Positions 42,560 through 51,782 of a DNA stretch of 51,782 bases are shown here, one piece after another. A program made the position numbers and the translations under genes. Below the pieces are notes generated by a model, which was not told where the DNA came from, did not search any database, and saw only the letters and a program-made list of their open reading frames with translations. Source of the DNA: an uncultured Collinsella sp. (GTDB lineage: Bacteria > Actinomycetota > Coriobacteriia > Coriobacteriales > Coriobacteriaceae); assembly GCA_902488525.1 (NCBI GenBank), contig CABTWP010000008.1, forward strand, positions 1 to 51,782, read 5' to 3'. Numbering within the stretch: position 1 is the stretch's first letter; each line of letters starts with the position of its first letter.

Positions 42560-43990
42560 CTACTCGCCAAAGAACTCGTTGATCTTCTGCTCGTCGACAC
42601 CGAAGAACCACGTCAGGACAAAGCCGGCGGCATAGGCAAGCAGCATAGCGGCAACGTAGCCGAGTTGCTGGCCAGGAACGACGATCAGCAGGCCAAACAG
42701 ACCGGAAACGCCCTGAGAAACCGTGCCGATGTGAAGCAGCGCCGCGAGCGCGCCGCCAAATCCGGCACCCAGGCAGGCCGTCACAAACGGACGAACGAGC
42801 GGCAGCGTAACAGCATACATCAGAGGCTCGCCCACACCCAGGATTCCAACGGGAATGGACTCTGCGACGTACTTCTTGAGCTTGGCGTTCTTGGTCTTAA
42901 AGTACAGCGCCAAACCGGCACCGACCTGGCCGCCGCCAGCCATCATAAGGATGGGAAGCAGGTAATTGATACCCTTGGTAGCGCCGTCGGGATCGTTGAG
43001 CATAGCGTGGATCGGCGTGAGCGCCTGATGCAGGCCGACGGAAACCAGCGGCAAGAAGCCTGCCGACAGGATATAGCCGCCCAGGACGCCCAGCTTCTCG
43101 AAGATAAAGGTCAAAACGCTAAAGATGGCAGTCGTCAGCCATGCACCAACCGGCTGAATGACGAGCATCAGAGCAAAGGCGCCGATGATGAGCACCAGCA
43201 GCGGGGACAAGAACGTGTCGAGTGCGTTGGGCATAACCTTGCGAATCTGACGCTCCATCCAGGCAAAAAATGCGCCAGCGATGAGAGCCGCGATCATGCC
43301 GCCCGCTGCGGGGTTGTACTGCGCATTGGTGAGCGGCAGCAGAATGGCAGTGGCAGGATCAGCCGCGCCAGGCGCAAGCAGGGGCATGGCACTGTTGGCG
43401 ATGCACATCATGCCGGCGATGCCGCCCAGCGCAGCGGAGCCACCAAACTCACGTGCCGCGTTATAACCCACCAAGATGGGCAGATAGGCGAACAGGGCCC
43501 AGCCCATGGAACGAATGCCCTGGTACCACCACTCGCCTGCAAGCGCGCCTGCCGTCGAGACGTTAATGACGTTGCAGATACCGTTGATGAGGCCAGCCGC
43601 AATGATGCCGGGAAGCAGGGCGACGAAGACATTGGAAATCTTCTTGAGGAAGGCCTGAACCGGCTTGGACTCGTACTTGGCTTTCTGCGCGGCCTTGTTT
43701 GTGGCCGCAGCGTCAACCACGCTCTCGTCGGCAACGCCTTTCGCAAGGCCGGTGAGCTTGGAGAACTCCTCGAGCACCTTATTCACCTTGCCCGGACCCA
43801 GCACGATCTGCATCGTGTCGTCCTCGACCAGGCCCATCACGCCGTCGAGCGCCTTAATACCCTCCGTGTCGACGTTGCCCGTGTCTTTGACGGTCACGCG
43901 CAGGCGCGTCATGCACGCCGCGTTTGCGAGCACGTTGTCTTTACCGCCCAAAAGGTCCAGCAGCTTTTGAGCCAGCTCTTTGTTCGTCAT
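42560..43990 (-). CDS. murP: PTS EIIBC component for MurNAc or MurNAc-containing disaccharide
   Basis: A 476-residue phosphotransferase permease. An N-terminal EIIB domain (residues 1-85) has the phospho-Cys26 in NAACMTRLRV, and an EIIC domain with about ten membrane segments follows a linker. There is no EIIA domain, so phosphate must come from a separate EIIA-Glc-type protein. The EIIC signature loops are GVGEPLMYAVTLPLVRPF and ACLGAGFGGAL. Context with murQ, murR and mupG assigns it to MurP: it imports and 6-phosphorylates MurNAc or, given mupG, MurNAc-GlcNAc. AAGGAGGAG precedes the ATG. Confidence 0.88.
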   Translation of the reverse strand: MTNKELAQKLLDLLGGKDNVLANAACMTRLRVTVKDTGNVDTEGIKALDGVMGLVEDDTMQIVLGPGKVNKVLEEFSKLTGLAKGVADESVVDAAATNKAAQKAKYESKPVQAFLKKISNVFVALLPGIIAAGLINGICNVINVSTAGALAGEWWYQGIRSMGWALFAYLPILVGYNAAREFGGSAALGGIAGMMCIANSAMPLLAPGAADPATAILLPLTNAQYNPAAGGMIAALIAGAFFAWMERQIRKVMPNALDTFLSPLLVLIIGAFALMLVIQPVGAWLTTAIFSVLTFIFEKLGVLGGYILSAGFLPLVSVGLHQALTPIHAMLNDPDGATKGINYLLPILMMAGGGQVGAGLALYFKTKNAKLKKYVAESIPVGILGVGEPLMYAVTLPLVRPFVTACLGAGFGGALAALLHIGTVSQGVSGLFGLLIVVPGQQLGYVAAMLLAYAAGFVLTWFFGVDEQKINEFFGE

Positions 43991-44047
43991 AACTCCTCCT
44001 TGTATTGGGTATCTCGTCTAGATGTCATATCAGCTCACGCCGTGCAC

Positions 44048-44971
<924 letters not shown>

Positions 44972-44981
44972 TTCATTCACC

Positions 44982-45833
44982 TCATCTTTCCTGTTTCTCG
45001 ATGTAGTTTTGCTTTATGACATGCGTCGCCCGTTCGTAGTCGCTGGCAACGTAAGCAGCGTACAGGGCATCGACAACCATAAGCTGGGCCATACGCGAAG
45101 CCATGGCACCGCTGCGGACCAAGGGTTCACTCGCAGCGACGCCGAGCACGGCATCGGCCATGGTGGCAAGCTTGGATGATCCATCTACTTTGGTAACGGC
45201 CACAACGGGACAGTTGTGACGTTGAGCCTCGGCGGTGCAGTCCAGCACCTCTTGCGTCAAGCCCGAGTAGCTAAAGGCGATTGCCATATCGCCCTCATGC
45301 ATGTTCTTGGCACATAAGAGCTGATCATGCCAGTCGTCGTACAGATGGCACTCTTTGTCGACACGCATGAGCTTTTGCGCCAGGTCGTGCGCGACCAAAC
45401 GAGAGGCACCAATACCGAACAGATTGACCGCGCGTGCCCGCTTAAGACGGGCCGCGCATCGCTCCAAGACGGTGTAATCGAGCGTTCGCGCCGTCGCCTC
45501 GATTGTGCGCACGTTGCTTTTCATCACCTTCCCCACGATACGTTCGACGCTGTCATCCATGGAGATGTCCTCGAGGGCTATGTCTTTCTTGTCACCTAAG
45601 AGCGCCAGCTCGGCAATCAGTTCGCGCTGGAACTCCTTGTAGCCCGCAAAACCCAAACGCTTGCAAAAGCGCAAAATGCTCGAGGGCGAGGAGAACGTGA
45701 CATCGGCAAGACCGCGGACGGACAGCCCGACCACCTCGTGCGGATGAGCGCTTACATATGCGATGACATTGCGTTCCGCCGGGCTCGCGCTGAGCTCACG
45801 CTCGCGAAGCCGCAAAAGCAATCCGTTTGCCAT
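44982..45833 (-). CDS. murR: MurR/RpiR family regulator of the MurNAc operon
   Basis: A 283-residue RpiR-family transcription factor. The N-terminal helix-turn-helix has VRGLADVTFSSPSSILRFCKRLGFAGYKEFQ, the C-terminal SIS domain binds a sugar phosphate (NLFGIGASRLVAHDLAQKL, FSYSGLTQEVLD). MurR typically represses mur genes until MurNAc 6-phosphate binds. The ATG at 45833 is used with GGAGGTG 6 nt upstream; the in-frame GTG at 45842 is part of that site. It heads the operon murR-murQ-murP-mupG. No obvious MurR operator stands out in the 200 nt upstream. Confidence 0.9.
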   Translation of the reverse strand: MANGLLLRLRERELSASPAERNVIAYVSAHPHEVVGLSVRGLADVTFSSPSSILRFCKRLGFAGYKEFQRELIAELALLGDKKDIALEDISMDDSVERIVGKVMKSNVRTIEATARTLDYTVLERCAARLKRARAVNLFGIGASRLVAHDLAQKLMRVDKECHLYDDWHDQLLCAKNMHEGDMAIAFSYSGLTQEVLDCTAEAQRHNCPVVAVTKVDGSSKLATMADAVLGVAASEPLVRSGAMASRMAQLMVVDALYAAYVASDYERATHVIKQNYIEKQER

Positions 45834-45929
45834 CTCAAACACCTCCGTTGAGAAGAATTAAAGACCAACGAACGATTCGTACCGGATACAAACAGCTTTT
45901 GCGGTACATTGTGCCGCATCGTGGCGCAC

Positions 45930-45956
45930 AAAGGGCGAGCGTTCTACCGCTCGCCC
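45930..45956 (-). terminator. Terminator of the VanZ-like gene
   Basis: GGGCGAGCG (45933-45941) pairs perfectly with CGCTCGCCC (45948-45956) with a 6-nt loop. TTT follows on the minus strand. It is 82 nt past the VanZ-like stop codon and 97 nt before the murR start. Confidence 0.7.
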
Positions 45957-46037
45957 CTCAAATCCGACCGCTCGGAAATACGCGCGACACAAAATAATTC
46001 AACAAGGTCGCATTATCAGAAACGGGTTTGTTACCGG

Positions 46038-46619
46038 CTAGCGCCTCGCATGGGCGCCGATCGGCCGAGTCACATGGCGCACCAACGCCGCTGCCAGCAA
46101 TACCAACAGCATGGCGGTGACATAGCCCGCAGCATCGAATCCTAAATCGATAACGTCGAAATGCCTGCCGGGAACAAAGATCTTATGTACCTGATCGCCA
46201 ACGGAGCAGGCGGCGCAAAAGAGCAATACGGGCACGCAACGGGAGCATATGCTCCACGGACGCCTGGAAAAGCAAACCACGACCACCGAGGCGAATAATC
46301 CGACGAAGAAAAACTCTACGGTATGGGCAACGCGACGGACGTTTGTGCCCACCCACATGCGAATGGAAGCAAGTCGGCCAGACCGGACATTCGAGGCAGC
46401 CGAATCGGTGCCCCCAGTCATTCCGTTCTCCGCCTGAGCTTCACCCGTGGCATCGACAGCCTGAACGCTCGCAGCCTGACCCTCCACCACGCGCGCGGTG
46501 GACTCGCTCAGCAACGACGTCTGCACCGCGTTTTGCTCCGTCAGCACCCAGATGCCCGCCAGCGTTGCGGCGAACAGAGCGATCGCGGTCCACCCGATTA
46601 TTTTCTTCATGTGCGCCAA
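46038..46619 (-). CDS. VanZ-like membrane protein
   Basis: A 193-residue protein with four hydrophobic segments: one at the N-terminus (GWTAIALFAATLAGIWVL) and three in the second half. The VanZ-family signatures are present: RRVAHTVEFFFVG, and GDQVHKIFVPGRHFDVIDLGFDAAG in place of the usual DExHQxF.PGR...D...N..G. VanZ gives low-level teicoplanin resistance, but most relatives have unknown roles at the envelope. I start at the TTG at 46619, 7 nt after GGAGG; an ATG at 46610 is possible but too far from it. A loop between the first and second segments is rich in Ala, Gly and Ser. Confidence 0.75.
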   Translation of the reverse strand: MAHMKKIIGWTAIALFAATLAGIWVLTEQNAVQTSLLSESTARVVEGQAASVQAVDATGEAQAENGMTGGTDSAASNVRSGRLASIRMWVGTNVRRVAHTVEFFFVGLFASVVVVCFSRRPWSICSRCVPVLLFCAACSVGDQVHKIFVPGRHFDVIDLGFDAAGYVTAMLLVLLAAALVRHVTRPIGAHARR

Positions 46620-46726
46620 AGGCCAACCTCCGTCTTTTTAAATATCAGCGAGTGTAGCCCCAAATGGCATCGTCACCGTATCAAAATTTGAATCGCAACA
46701 GGAAGCGACAAAGCGACGCAGACCCC

Positions 46727-47332
46727 CTACCCCGCCTCGCGCATCCAGCGATCGAACGTCCCCACGCACACGCCCAGGCACTTTGCTGCCTGGCTGCGGG
46801 TAATATCGCCTGCCTCATAGCTATCGCGCACCAGCTCAAACTGAGGAGGGCACGGCTTGCGAGGTCGACCGAAACGGACCCCTCGCGCCCGCGCCGCTGC
46901 AATTCCCTCCGCTTGGCGCCGATGGATATTCTCGCGCTCCACCTGCGCCACGTAGCTCAGCAGTTGCAGCACAATATCGGCAATCAGGACGTTGGTCACA
47001 TCCGGCGCGCCGCTGGCCCTGGCGCGCGTGTCAAGCAATGGCATGTCCAACACCACAATGGCAACCCCGAGCTCCTTGGTAATGCGTCGCCATTCCTCAA
47101 GAATCTCGGAGTAATTACGGCCAAGTCGGTCGATAGAAAGCACCACCAGCACGTCCCCGTCTCCCAGGACGTGCAGCAGCTCGCGATAACGCGGTCGATC
47201 GAAGTCCTTGCCGCTCGCATGGTCGGCATAAATATTCGCCGAGCCCACGCCATAGGCGCCCAGCGCATCCAGCTGCCGATTAAGATTCTGATCGCGCGAA
47301 CTCACCCGCGCATAACCGTACACCGTCGCCAT
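46727..47332 (-). CDS. Serine recombinase (resolvase/invertase family)
   Basis: A 201-residue small serine recombinase. The catalytic Ser is in YARVSSRDQNLNRQ near residue 9, with the family Arg residues in the LSIDRLGRNY motif. A long helix (LLSYVAQVERENIHRRQAEGIAAARARG) and a C-terminal HTH (RSQAAKCLGVCVGTFDRWM) complete it. It is the only mobility-type gene in the window, and no transposase or inverted terminal repeats flank it. It may act on invertible sites or be a relic. The ATG at 47332 has GGGG 5 nt upstream. A CAGGTTTATTT-core palindrome lies 20 nt upstream. Confidence 0.88.
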   Translation of the reverse strand: MATVYGYARVSSRDQNLNRQLDALGAYGVGSANIYADHASGKDFDRPRYRELLHVLGDGDVLVVLSIDRLGRNYSEILEEWRRITKELGVAIVVLDMPLLDTRARASGAPDVTNVLIADIVLQLLSYVAQVERENIHRRQAEGIAAARARGVRFGRPRKPCPPQFELVRDSYEAGDITRSQAAKCLGVCVGTFDRWMREAG

Positions 47333-47351
47333 CTCATCCCCGCTTTCTTGT

Positions 47352-47389
47352 AAACCTGCCAAAAGGGACAGGTTTATTTTGGTAGGTTT
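47352..47389. repeat. CAGGTTTATTT-core palindrome before the recombinase
   Basis: AAACCTGCCAAAA (47352-47364) pairs with TTTTGGTAGGTTT (47377-47389), one wobble, around GGGACAGGTTTA. The core is the same as at 13966-13998, with unrelated arms, suggesting that the core itself is the conserved part. Confidence 0.65.
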
Positions 47390-47508
47390 TACCTCTCAAA
47401 TAGCAGGTAAGCGGGCGGCCGAGCAGACGGCAAGGCAGCCATGATTCAAATGCGAAGGGCGGTCCCGAAAGGCCGCCCTCCGCTCCCCCACCATCAGTCG
47501 GGATTTGG

Positions 47509-49644
47509 CTAATGGATAAGCTTAAAGTCCAAGTGCCCACGCGTGGTATTGACGCGCGAGACCTCGATAATCACGCGCTGCCCCAGCTCGTAACGGGTGC
47601 CCGTGTCGGCACCTGTGAGCGTTAGCGCGTCCTCGTCGAACTCGAACCACTCGTTGCCCAGGCTCTTGATCGAAACCAAGCCTTCGACCTGCGTTAGGTC
47701 CAAGCGCACAAAGAGGCCCATGCTGCTAACCCACGAGACGGTTCCGGCATAGCGCTCGCCCAGACGGTCCTCATAGTACTGGGCAATCTTGATCTTTTGC
47801 GTCGCATGGCTGGCGGCATCTGCCGCGCGCTCGGCATCGCTGCATGCGCGGCAGATCTGCGGCAGAATGCGCGGCAGTGACTCGCGCCCCTTGCCGATCA
47901 GGCGCGGCGTACGGACCAGGGCGTCCTTGCCGCCCAGCTGCTCATAGGCCAACTGCAGCTTGAGTACGCGGTGCACCACCAGATCGGGGTAGCGACGGAT
48001 GGGACTCGTAAAGTGACAGTAGCACGGCGCGGCGAGCGCAAAGTGGCCCTCGTTGCGCGGCTTGTACAGCGCGCGCTGCATGCTGCGCAGAAGCAGCGTG
48101 TTGACGAGCGGTGCGTTGGCCGTACCGGCGGCAGCATCAACTGCAGCCTGCAGCTCATCGGGGCTCCCCAGGGCAATACCGGCAGCACGGCGATCGTCGA
48201 TGATGCCTAGCTGCGCCAGCGCAACGGCAGCACCGTGCAGGCTATCGGGGCTCGGATCCTCATGCACGCGATAGCAGGCCTCGATATCACGGTCTGCCAG
48301 CCACTCTGCAACGCACTCGTTGGCGAGCAGCATAGCTTCCTCGATAAGCGACGTGGCACACGAACGTTCACGCGCCACAATCTGCACGGGTACTCCGTCC
48401 TCATCCAAGAGAGCGCGAATCTCGGCCGTGTCAAAATCGACTGAGCCGCGGGCGCGACGAATGCGACGGCGAAGTTCGGCGAGTTCATTGGCGGCGACAA
48501 GGAAATCGCCGAGGTCGACGTTGTAGCCGCGGGCGGCCTCCTCGCACGCAAGACCGCGCTCAAGCGCTTCCTCGCGCGAGGCCTCGGCAGCCGCAACATC
48601 CTCGGCCGCACCCTCCAGCACCGAATACTCCACCGCGCCGGCACGTACCAGCAGCGCCTCGGCGCCGTCATAGTCCATACGCACACGCGAGCGAATCACG
48701 CTGGGATACGGATCGTAATGCCGCACGCGACCATGCGCATCGAGCTCGATATCGACGGTAAACGCAAGACGGTCCTCGTCAGGGCGAAGCGAGCACAGGT
48801 CACAGGACAGGCGTTCGGGCAGCATGGGAAGCACGCGATCGGCCAGATACACCGATGTCGTGCGATGGCGAGCCTCAAGATCGATATGCCCGTCCCAAGC
48901 CACATAGTGTGAAACGTCGGCGATATGCACACCCAGCTTATAGCCGCCCTCGGGCGTGCGCTCCAGCGAAATGGCATCGTCAAAGTCGCGCGCGTCGACC
49001 GGGTCGATCGTGATGACAAAGCGGTCGCGCAGATCGCGGCGGAGCGGGTCCTTAAGCGCCGCGGACACATCGAGCGAAAGCCCCTCGGCCTCGTCTAGCG
49101 CGGCCTCGGGATAGCTATCGGTATAGCCGTAACGCGCCATCACATATTGAACGCCCAAATCGGGCGCGTCATCTCCGCCAATGCGGCGCTCGATCGTCAC
49201 AGTGCCCGATTCCAGGCGCGTCGGGTAGGTCAAAATGCGCGCGACAACGGCATCACCCGGGCGGACGCCCAGGCGATCCGCCGAGGTATCCTCGGGCAGG
49301 ATGAAGAAGTCGGCCTTCAGGCGCGAATCGAGCGGCTCGATCACACCAAGCGGACCGGCGGTCTGGTACGTGCCCACCACGCTTATGGCTGCGCGCTCAA
49401 CCACGCCTTCGATCACGGCGCGCCGCTCACCGTGCGGGCTGTTCTTAATGCTCACGGCAACGGTATCGCCATCCATAATCTCGCGCTTGCCGCGGCCCAT
49501 GACCTTGTAGTCGCCGTTTTCGGTTACAACGTAGGCGCTATGCTCATGGAGCTGCACGCGCCCGGTCAGGCTCGGACGGCGTTCGCTGCGCACCGGCCCG
49601 CGCTTATTGCGAGCTCCACGCTTGTGCTTGTTATTGCGCCCCAT
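47509..49644 (-). CDS. rnr: Ribonuclease R
   Basis: A 711-residue 3-prime to 5-prime exoribonuclease of the RNB family, active on structured RNA and in trans-translation quality control. Cold-shock-like domains occupy about residues 25-190, the RNB catalytic domain follows with the metal-binding DPVDARDFDDAISLE near 212 and ADVSHYV near 240, and an S1 domain ends the protein (YAGTVSWVSSMGLFVRLD). Other RNB signatures are HFTSPIRRYPDLVVHR and MLLANECVAEW. The N-terminus is Arg/Lys-rich. AGGAGG precedes the ATG. The gene is monocistronic; a weak GC-rich hairpin at 47456-47476 may terminate it. SmpB, its partner, is encoded 9 kb away. Confidence 0.94.
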   Translation of the reverse strand: MGRNNKHKRGARNKRGPVRSERRPSLTGRVQLHEHSAYVVTENGDYKVMGRGKREIMDGDTVAVSIKNSPHGERRAVIEGVVERAAISVVGTYQTAGPLGVIEPLDSRLKADFFILPEDTSADRLGVRPGDAVVARILTYPTRLESGTVTIERRIGGDDAPDLGVQYVMARYGYTDSYPEAALDEAEGLSLDVSAALKDPLRRDLRDRFVITIDPVDARDFDDAISLERTPEGGYKLGVHIADVSHYVAWDGHIDLEARHRTTSVYLADRVLPMLPERLSCDLCSLRPDEDRLAFTVDIELDAHGRVRHYDPYPSVIRSRVRMDYDGAEALLVRAGAVEYSVLEGAAEDVAAAEASREEALERGLACEEAARGYNVDLGDFLVAANELAELRRRIRRARGSVDFDTAEIRALLDEDGVPVQIVARERSCATSLIEEAMLLANECVAEWLADRDIEACYRVHEDPSPDSLHGAAVALAQLGIIDDRRAAGIALGSPDELQAAVDAAAGTANAPLVNTLLLRSMQRALYKPRNEGHFALAAPCYCHFTSPIRRYPDLVVHRVLKLQLAYEQLGGKDALVRTPRLIGKGRESLPRILPQICRACSDAERAADAASHATQKIKIAQYYEDRLGERYAGTVSWVSSMGLFVRLDLTQVEGLVSIKSLGNEWFEFDEDALTLTGADTGTRYELGQRVIIEVSRVNTTRGHLDFKLIH

Positions 49645-49721
49645 GGCGCCTCCTAACTATCGATTGCGAACTCCAAAGAGTCTACCCAAATGATTTGCTT
49701 TCCTGCCGTCCCCTAGGAATC

Positions 49722-49755
49722 AAAAAACGGGCCGCCCCATAAGAGACGACCCGTT
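49722..49755 (-). terminator. Terminator of the ftsEX operon
   Basis: AACGGG (49726-49731) pairs with CCCGTT (49750-49755), with further GC pairing inside the loop. It is followed on the minus strand by six T residues (49727-49722). It lies 25 nt past the ftsX stop. Confidence 0.85.
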
Positions 49756-49779
49756 GGAAGGGATGAATTCCAGGCATGC

Positions 49780-50700
49780 CTACACGCGCAGGTAGCGGCG
49801 CATGGCAATGGCAGAACCAAAGAGACCGATAATCACGCCGACCAGAATCAGCGCAGCATAGGTCACCAGGTAGTACTGCGTCGGCAGGGCAAACGACATC
49901 CAGCCGATGCTCTCCTGCAGACGCGGAATCATCAGATTGCGCAGCAGCTCCAGAACGCCGATGGAAAGCAGCGAGCCCAAAATGGCCTGCAGTACGCCCT
50001 CGGTGATAAACGGGCCGCGAATGAAGCCGTTGCTGGCGCCGACCAGACGCATAATCGCAATCTCACGACGACGCGCCGTGATGGACAGGCGAATCGTGTT
50101 GTTGATGAAGATGAATGCGATAAAGGTCAGAAGGCCAACGAGCACCACGGCGGCAATGCGGATGTAGTTGGTCACCTGGAACAGGCGGCTCACTTCCTCC
50201 TGGCCGTACAGCACGCTCGCGTTGACGTCGCCGTCATCCGCGATCTTCTGGAAATCGTCATCCTTCTTGAGCTTCTCTGCCGTGCTCTCGACCTTGGACG
50301 GATCGTCCATCTCAATAGCAAAGGAAGCCGGCAGCGGGTTCTGGCCATCGAGCGCGCTCATGGTGGCGTCGGCGTTGCCCGACATCTTGCTCGTAAACTC
50401 GGCCAGCGCGTCGTCCTTGTCCTTATAGGTCACGGACTTGACGTTATTCCACGTCTTAAGTTCGGCCTCAAAAGCCTGAACATCGGCCTGATCAGCGTCA
50501 TCGCTAATGAACGCGTTGATGACAACCTGATCCTCGACGGTACCGATCACGGAGTTCAGCATCGCGGAGCCCATGATGAACAGGCCGATGATAAACAGCG
50601 AAAGGAAGATCGTGATGACGGCGCCGAGCGAGGTAGTCCAGTTACGGAAGAAGTGGCTGATTGCCTCTTTGAAGGAGTAGCCCACGTTAGTTGGTGCCAT
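49780..50700 (-). CDS. ftsX: Cell division protein FtsX
   Basis: A 306-residue membrane partner of FtsE, with four membrane segments. The N-terminal cytosolic part FKEAISHFFRNWTTSLGAVITIFLSLFI leads into the first helix, followed by an extracellular domain of about 120 residues, and three further segments in the second half with the family SITARRREIAIMRLVGASNGFIRGPFITEGVLQAILGSLLS motif. FtsEX controls peptidoglycan hydrolases at the septum or cell wall. Its start overlaps the ftsE stop by 14 nt, so translation is coupled. GGGGAGG is 9-12 nt upstream. Its length and topology are standard for Gram-positive FtsX. Confidence 0.95.
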   Translation of the reverse strand: MAPTNVGYSFKEAISHFFRNWTTSLGAVITIFLSLFIIGLFIMGSAMLNSVIGTVEDQVVINAFISDDADQADVQAFEAELKTWNNVKSVTYKDKDDALAEFTSKMSGNADATMSALDGQNPLPASFAIEMDDPSKVESTAEKLKKDDDFQKIADDGDVNASVLYGQEEVSRLFQVTNYIRIAAVVLVGLLTFIAFIFINNTIRLSITARRREIAIMRLVGASNGFIRGPFITEGVLQAILGSLLSIGVLELLRNLMIPRLQESIGWMSFALPTQYYLVTYAALILVGVIIGLFGSAIAMRRYLRV

Positions 50701-51782
50701 AGTTACCGTAACCTCCCCTCTCCTGGTCGCGGATAACGTGACCGCCCTCGAGGGCGATCACGCGACGGTGCATGCTATCGACCATCTCGCGGTCGTGCGT
50801 GGCGACGATCACGGTGGTGCCGGTGCGGTTAATACGCTCGAGCAGCTTCATGATGCCCAGCGAGATCGCCGGGTCGAGGTTACCCGTGGGCTCGTCGCAG
50901 ATCAGCAGCGGCGGACGGTTGACCATAGCGCGGGCGACGGCAACGCGCTGCTGCTCGCCACCGGAAAGCTGGTCGGGCAGCGAGTCCATCTGATCGGCCA
51001 GGCCGACCAGACGCAGCACCTCGGGCACCTGGCTGCGAATGACGCCCTTGGGCTTGCCGATGCACTGCAGGGCAAACGCCACGTTTTCGTAGGCGGTCTT
51101 TTGCGGCAGAAGCTTAAAGTCCTGGAACACGGCGCCAATCTGGCGGCGCAGGAACGGAACCTTGCGGTTCTTGATCTTCATGAGGTCCTGACCGGCAACC
51201 AGGATGCGGCCGCTCGTCGGCTTGACGTCGCGGTTGAGCGTCGACAGCAGCGTGGTCTTACCCGAGCCGGAGTGACCGACCAGGAAGACGAACTCGCCCG
51301 GATAGATCTCGATGTTGATGTCGTCGAGTGCAGGCTTGTTGGGCTGTGCCGGATAGATCTTGGTGACATGCTCCATAAGGATAACGGGCTCGACACCGGC
51401 CTGCTTGGCCATCTTCTTGCGGCTGGCCTGCGGATCGATGGGCGCAAACACCGACGTAAAATCGGGGTTGTTGAGCGCGTTATCGAGGCTTGCGACCTCG
51501 GCCGCCTGATCGCTCTCGACCACCGGGGCAGCAGGCTGCGTGGGGTCGGGAATTGCGGCAAAGAGACCTGACTGTGCAGGCTGAGGAACCGGCGTCGCAG
51601 GGGCCAAGGGGTCGGGAATGCCGGCCATGGTAGGCTGCGGCGTGGCGGCACCAGCCTGAGGCTGCTCCACACGAGCGGTCACGACCTGAACGGGCTCAAA
51701 ACCCGCCGTGCCGGAAAGCGCGACATCGCTGTTGGGATTGTAGGCAAAGGGATCGTATGCCGTCTTCTGCTTGAAAAAAAGC
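50687..51782 (-). CDS. ftsE: Cell division ATPase FtsE with long N-terminal extension (partial, runs off the window)
   Basis: The ABC ATPase of the FtsEX complex. From the GTG at 51682 it would have 331 residues, against about 230 in most FtsE. The ATPase core starts near residue 97 (VILMEHVTKIYP) and has Walker A GHSGSGKTT, the Q-loop VFQDFKLLPQKTAYENVAFAL, signature LSGGEQQRVAVARA, Walker B LLICDEPTGNLD and the switch His in VATHDREM. The first 95 residues are Pro/Ala/Gln-rich and probably disordered. No stop codon occurs between 51682 and the window edge, and the in-frame translation (ending AYDPFAYNPNSDVALS) looks protein-like, so the true start is probably beyond 51782. Confidence 0.92.
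   Translation of the reverse strand, partial: LFFKQKTAYDPFAYNPNSDVALSGTAGFEPVQVVTARVEQPQAGAATPQPTMAGIPDPLAPATPVPQPAQSGLFAAIPDPTQPAAPVVESDQAAEVASLDNALNNPDFTSVFAPIDPQASRKKMAKQAGVEPVILMEHVTKIYPAQPNKPALDDINIEIYPGEFVFLVGHSGSGKTTLLSTLNRDVKPTSGRILVAGQDLMKIKNRKVPFLRRQIGAVFQDFKLLPQKTAYENVAFALQCIGKPKGVIRSQVPEVLRLVGLADQMDSLPDQLSGGEQQRVAVARAMVNRPPLLICDEPTGNLDPAISLGIMKLLERINRTGTTVIVATHDREMVDSMHRRVIALEGGHVIRDQERGGYGNYGTN

Noticed and set aside
46727..47389. A transposon carried by the serine recombinase
   Set aside because: No transposase, cargo or paired terminal repeats; the nearby palindrome belongs to a dispersed family found elsewhere without a recombinase.

Overview
The window is a gene-dense, high-GC bacterial chromosome segment. 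I infer Coriobacteriia, most likely Collinsella or a close relative. The basis is the strict-anaerobe gene set (an [FeFe]-hydrogenase with a Fe-S flavoprotein, rubredoxin, an EFR1-type ferredoxin), the strong GC bias at third codon positions that opens long antisense frames, and intergenic regions full of palindromic repeats. No phage, plasmid or complete insertion sequence is present; a lone serine recombinase is the only mobility-type gene. I support 40 protein-coding entries (one gene, gltB, is listed as two pieces) and two tRNAs.

Layout. 85-7378: an M42 aminopeptidase, FucO-type lactaldehyde reductase, a DUF1275 membrane protein, a YgiQ-type radical SAM protein, a CPBP protease and an orphan RelB/DinJ antitoxin. 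7594-13669 (minus): a tight four-gene operon of a NuoF/GltD-like flavoprotein, an [FeFe]-hydrogenase, a substrate-binding lipoprotein and a one-piece ABC permease-ATPase, with an EFR1 ferredoxin upstream. 15392-17602: a DEAD-box helicase with a long Arg/Gly tail. 18110-21328: an FHA protein and a membrane Ser/Thr kinase. 21660-24779: a copper operon (copA, copZ, csoR) with a CsoR-like operator. 24926-27811: a zinc-ribbon membrane protein, an amidohydrolase and an unknown protein.

28165-34349: glutamate synthase gltBD, with gltB broken by one in-frame amber codon at a domain boundary. 34888-37005: gpmA and mntH, bracketed by palindrome arrays. 37473-39792: rubredoxin and flavin reductase, then a TPR protein and smpB. 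39887-40054: tRNA-Glu and tRNA-Gln with a clear promoter and terminator. 40331-41297: an unknown protein and an ArsC/Spx-like protein. 41390-45833: an N-acetylmuramic acid use operon (murR, murQ, murP, mupG). 46038-51782: VanZ-like protein, serine recombinase, RNase R, FtsX and FtsE, which runs off the right edge.

The most striking undescribed feature is a repeat family with 11 complete copies. Each copy is exactly 55 nt: a 15-nt arm, 25 nt of interior, and the inverted arm. In three arrays the units follow one another so that the arm recurs at a fixed 40-nt step (once 39) on alternating strands. Other repeat families include a roughly 235-bp element with 21-nt inverted ends (two copies), a 22-24-nt-arm palindrome (two copies and a half), GGGGACG/CAGG-core REP-like palindromes, and large hairpins inside the copper and FHA-kinase loci.
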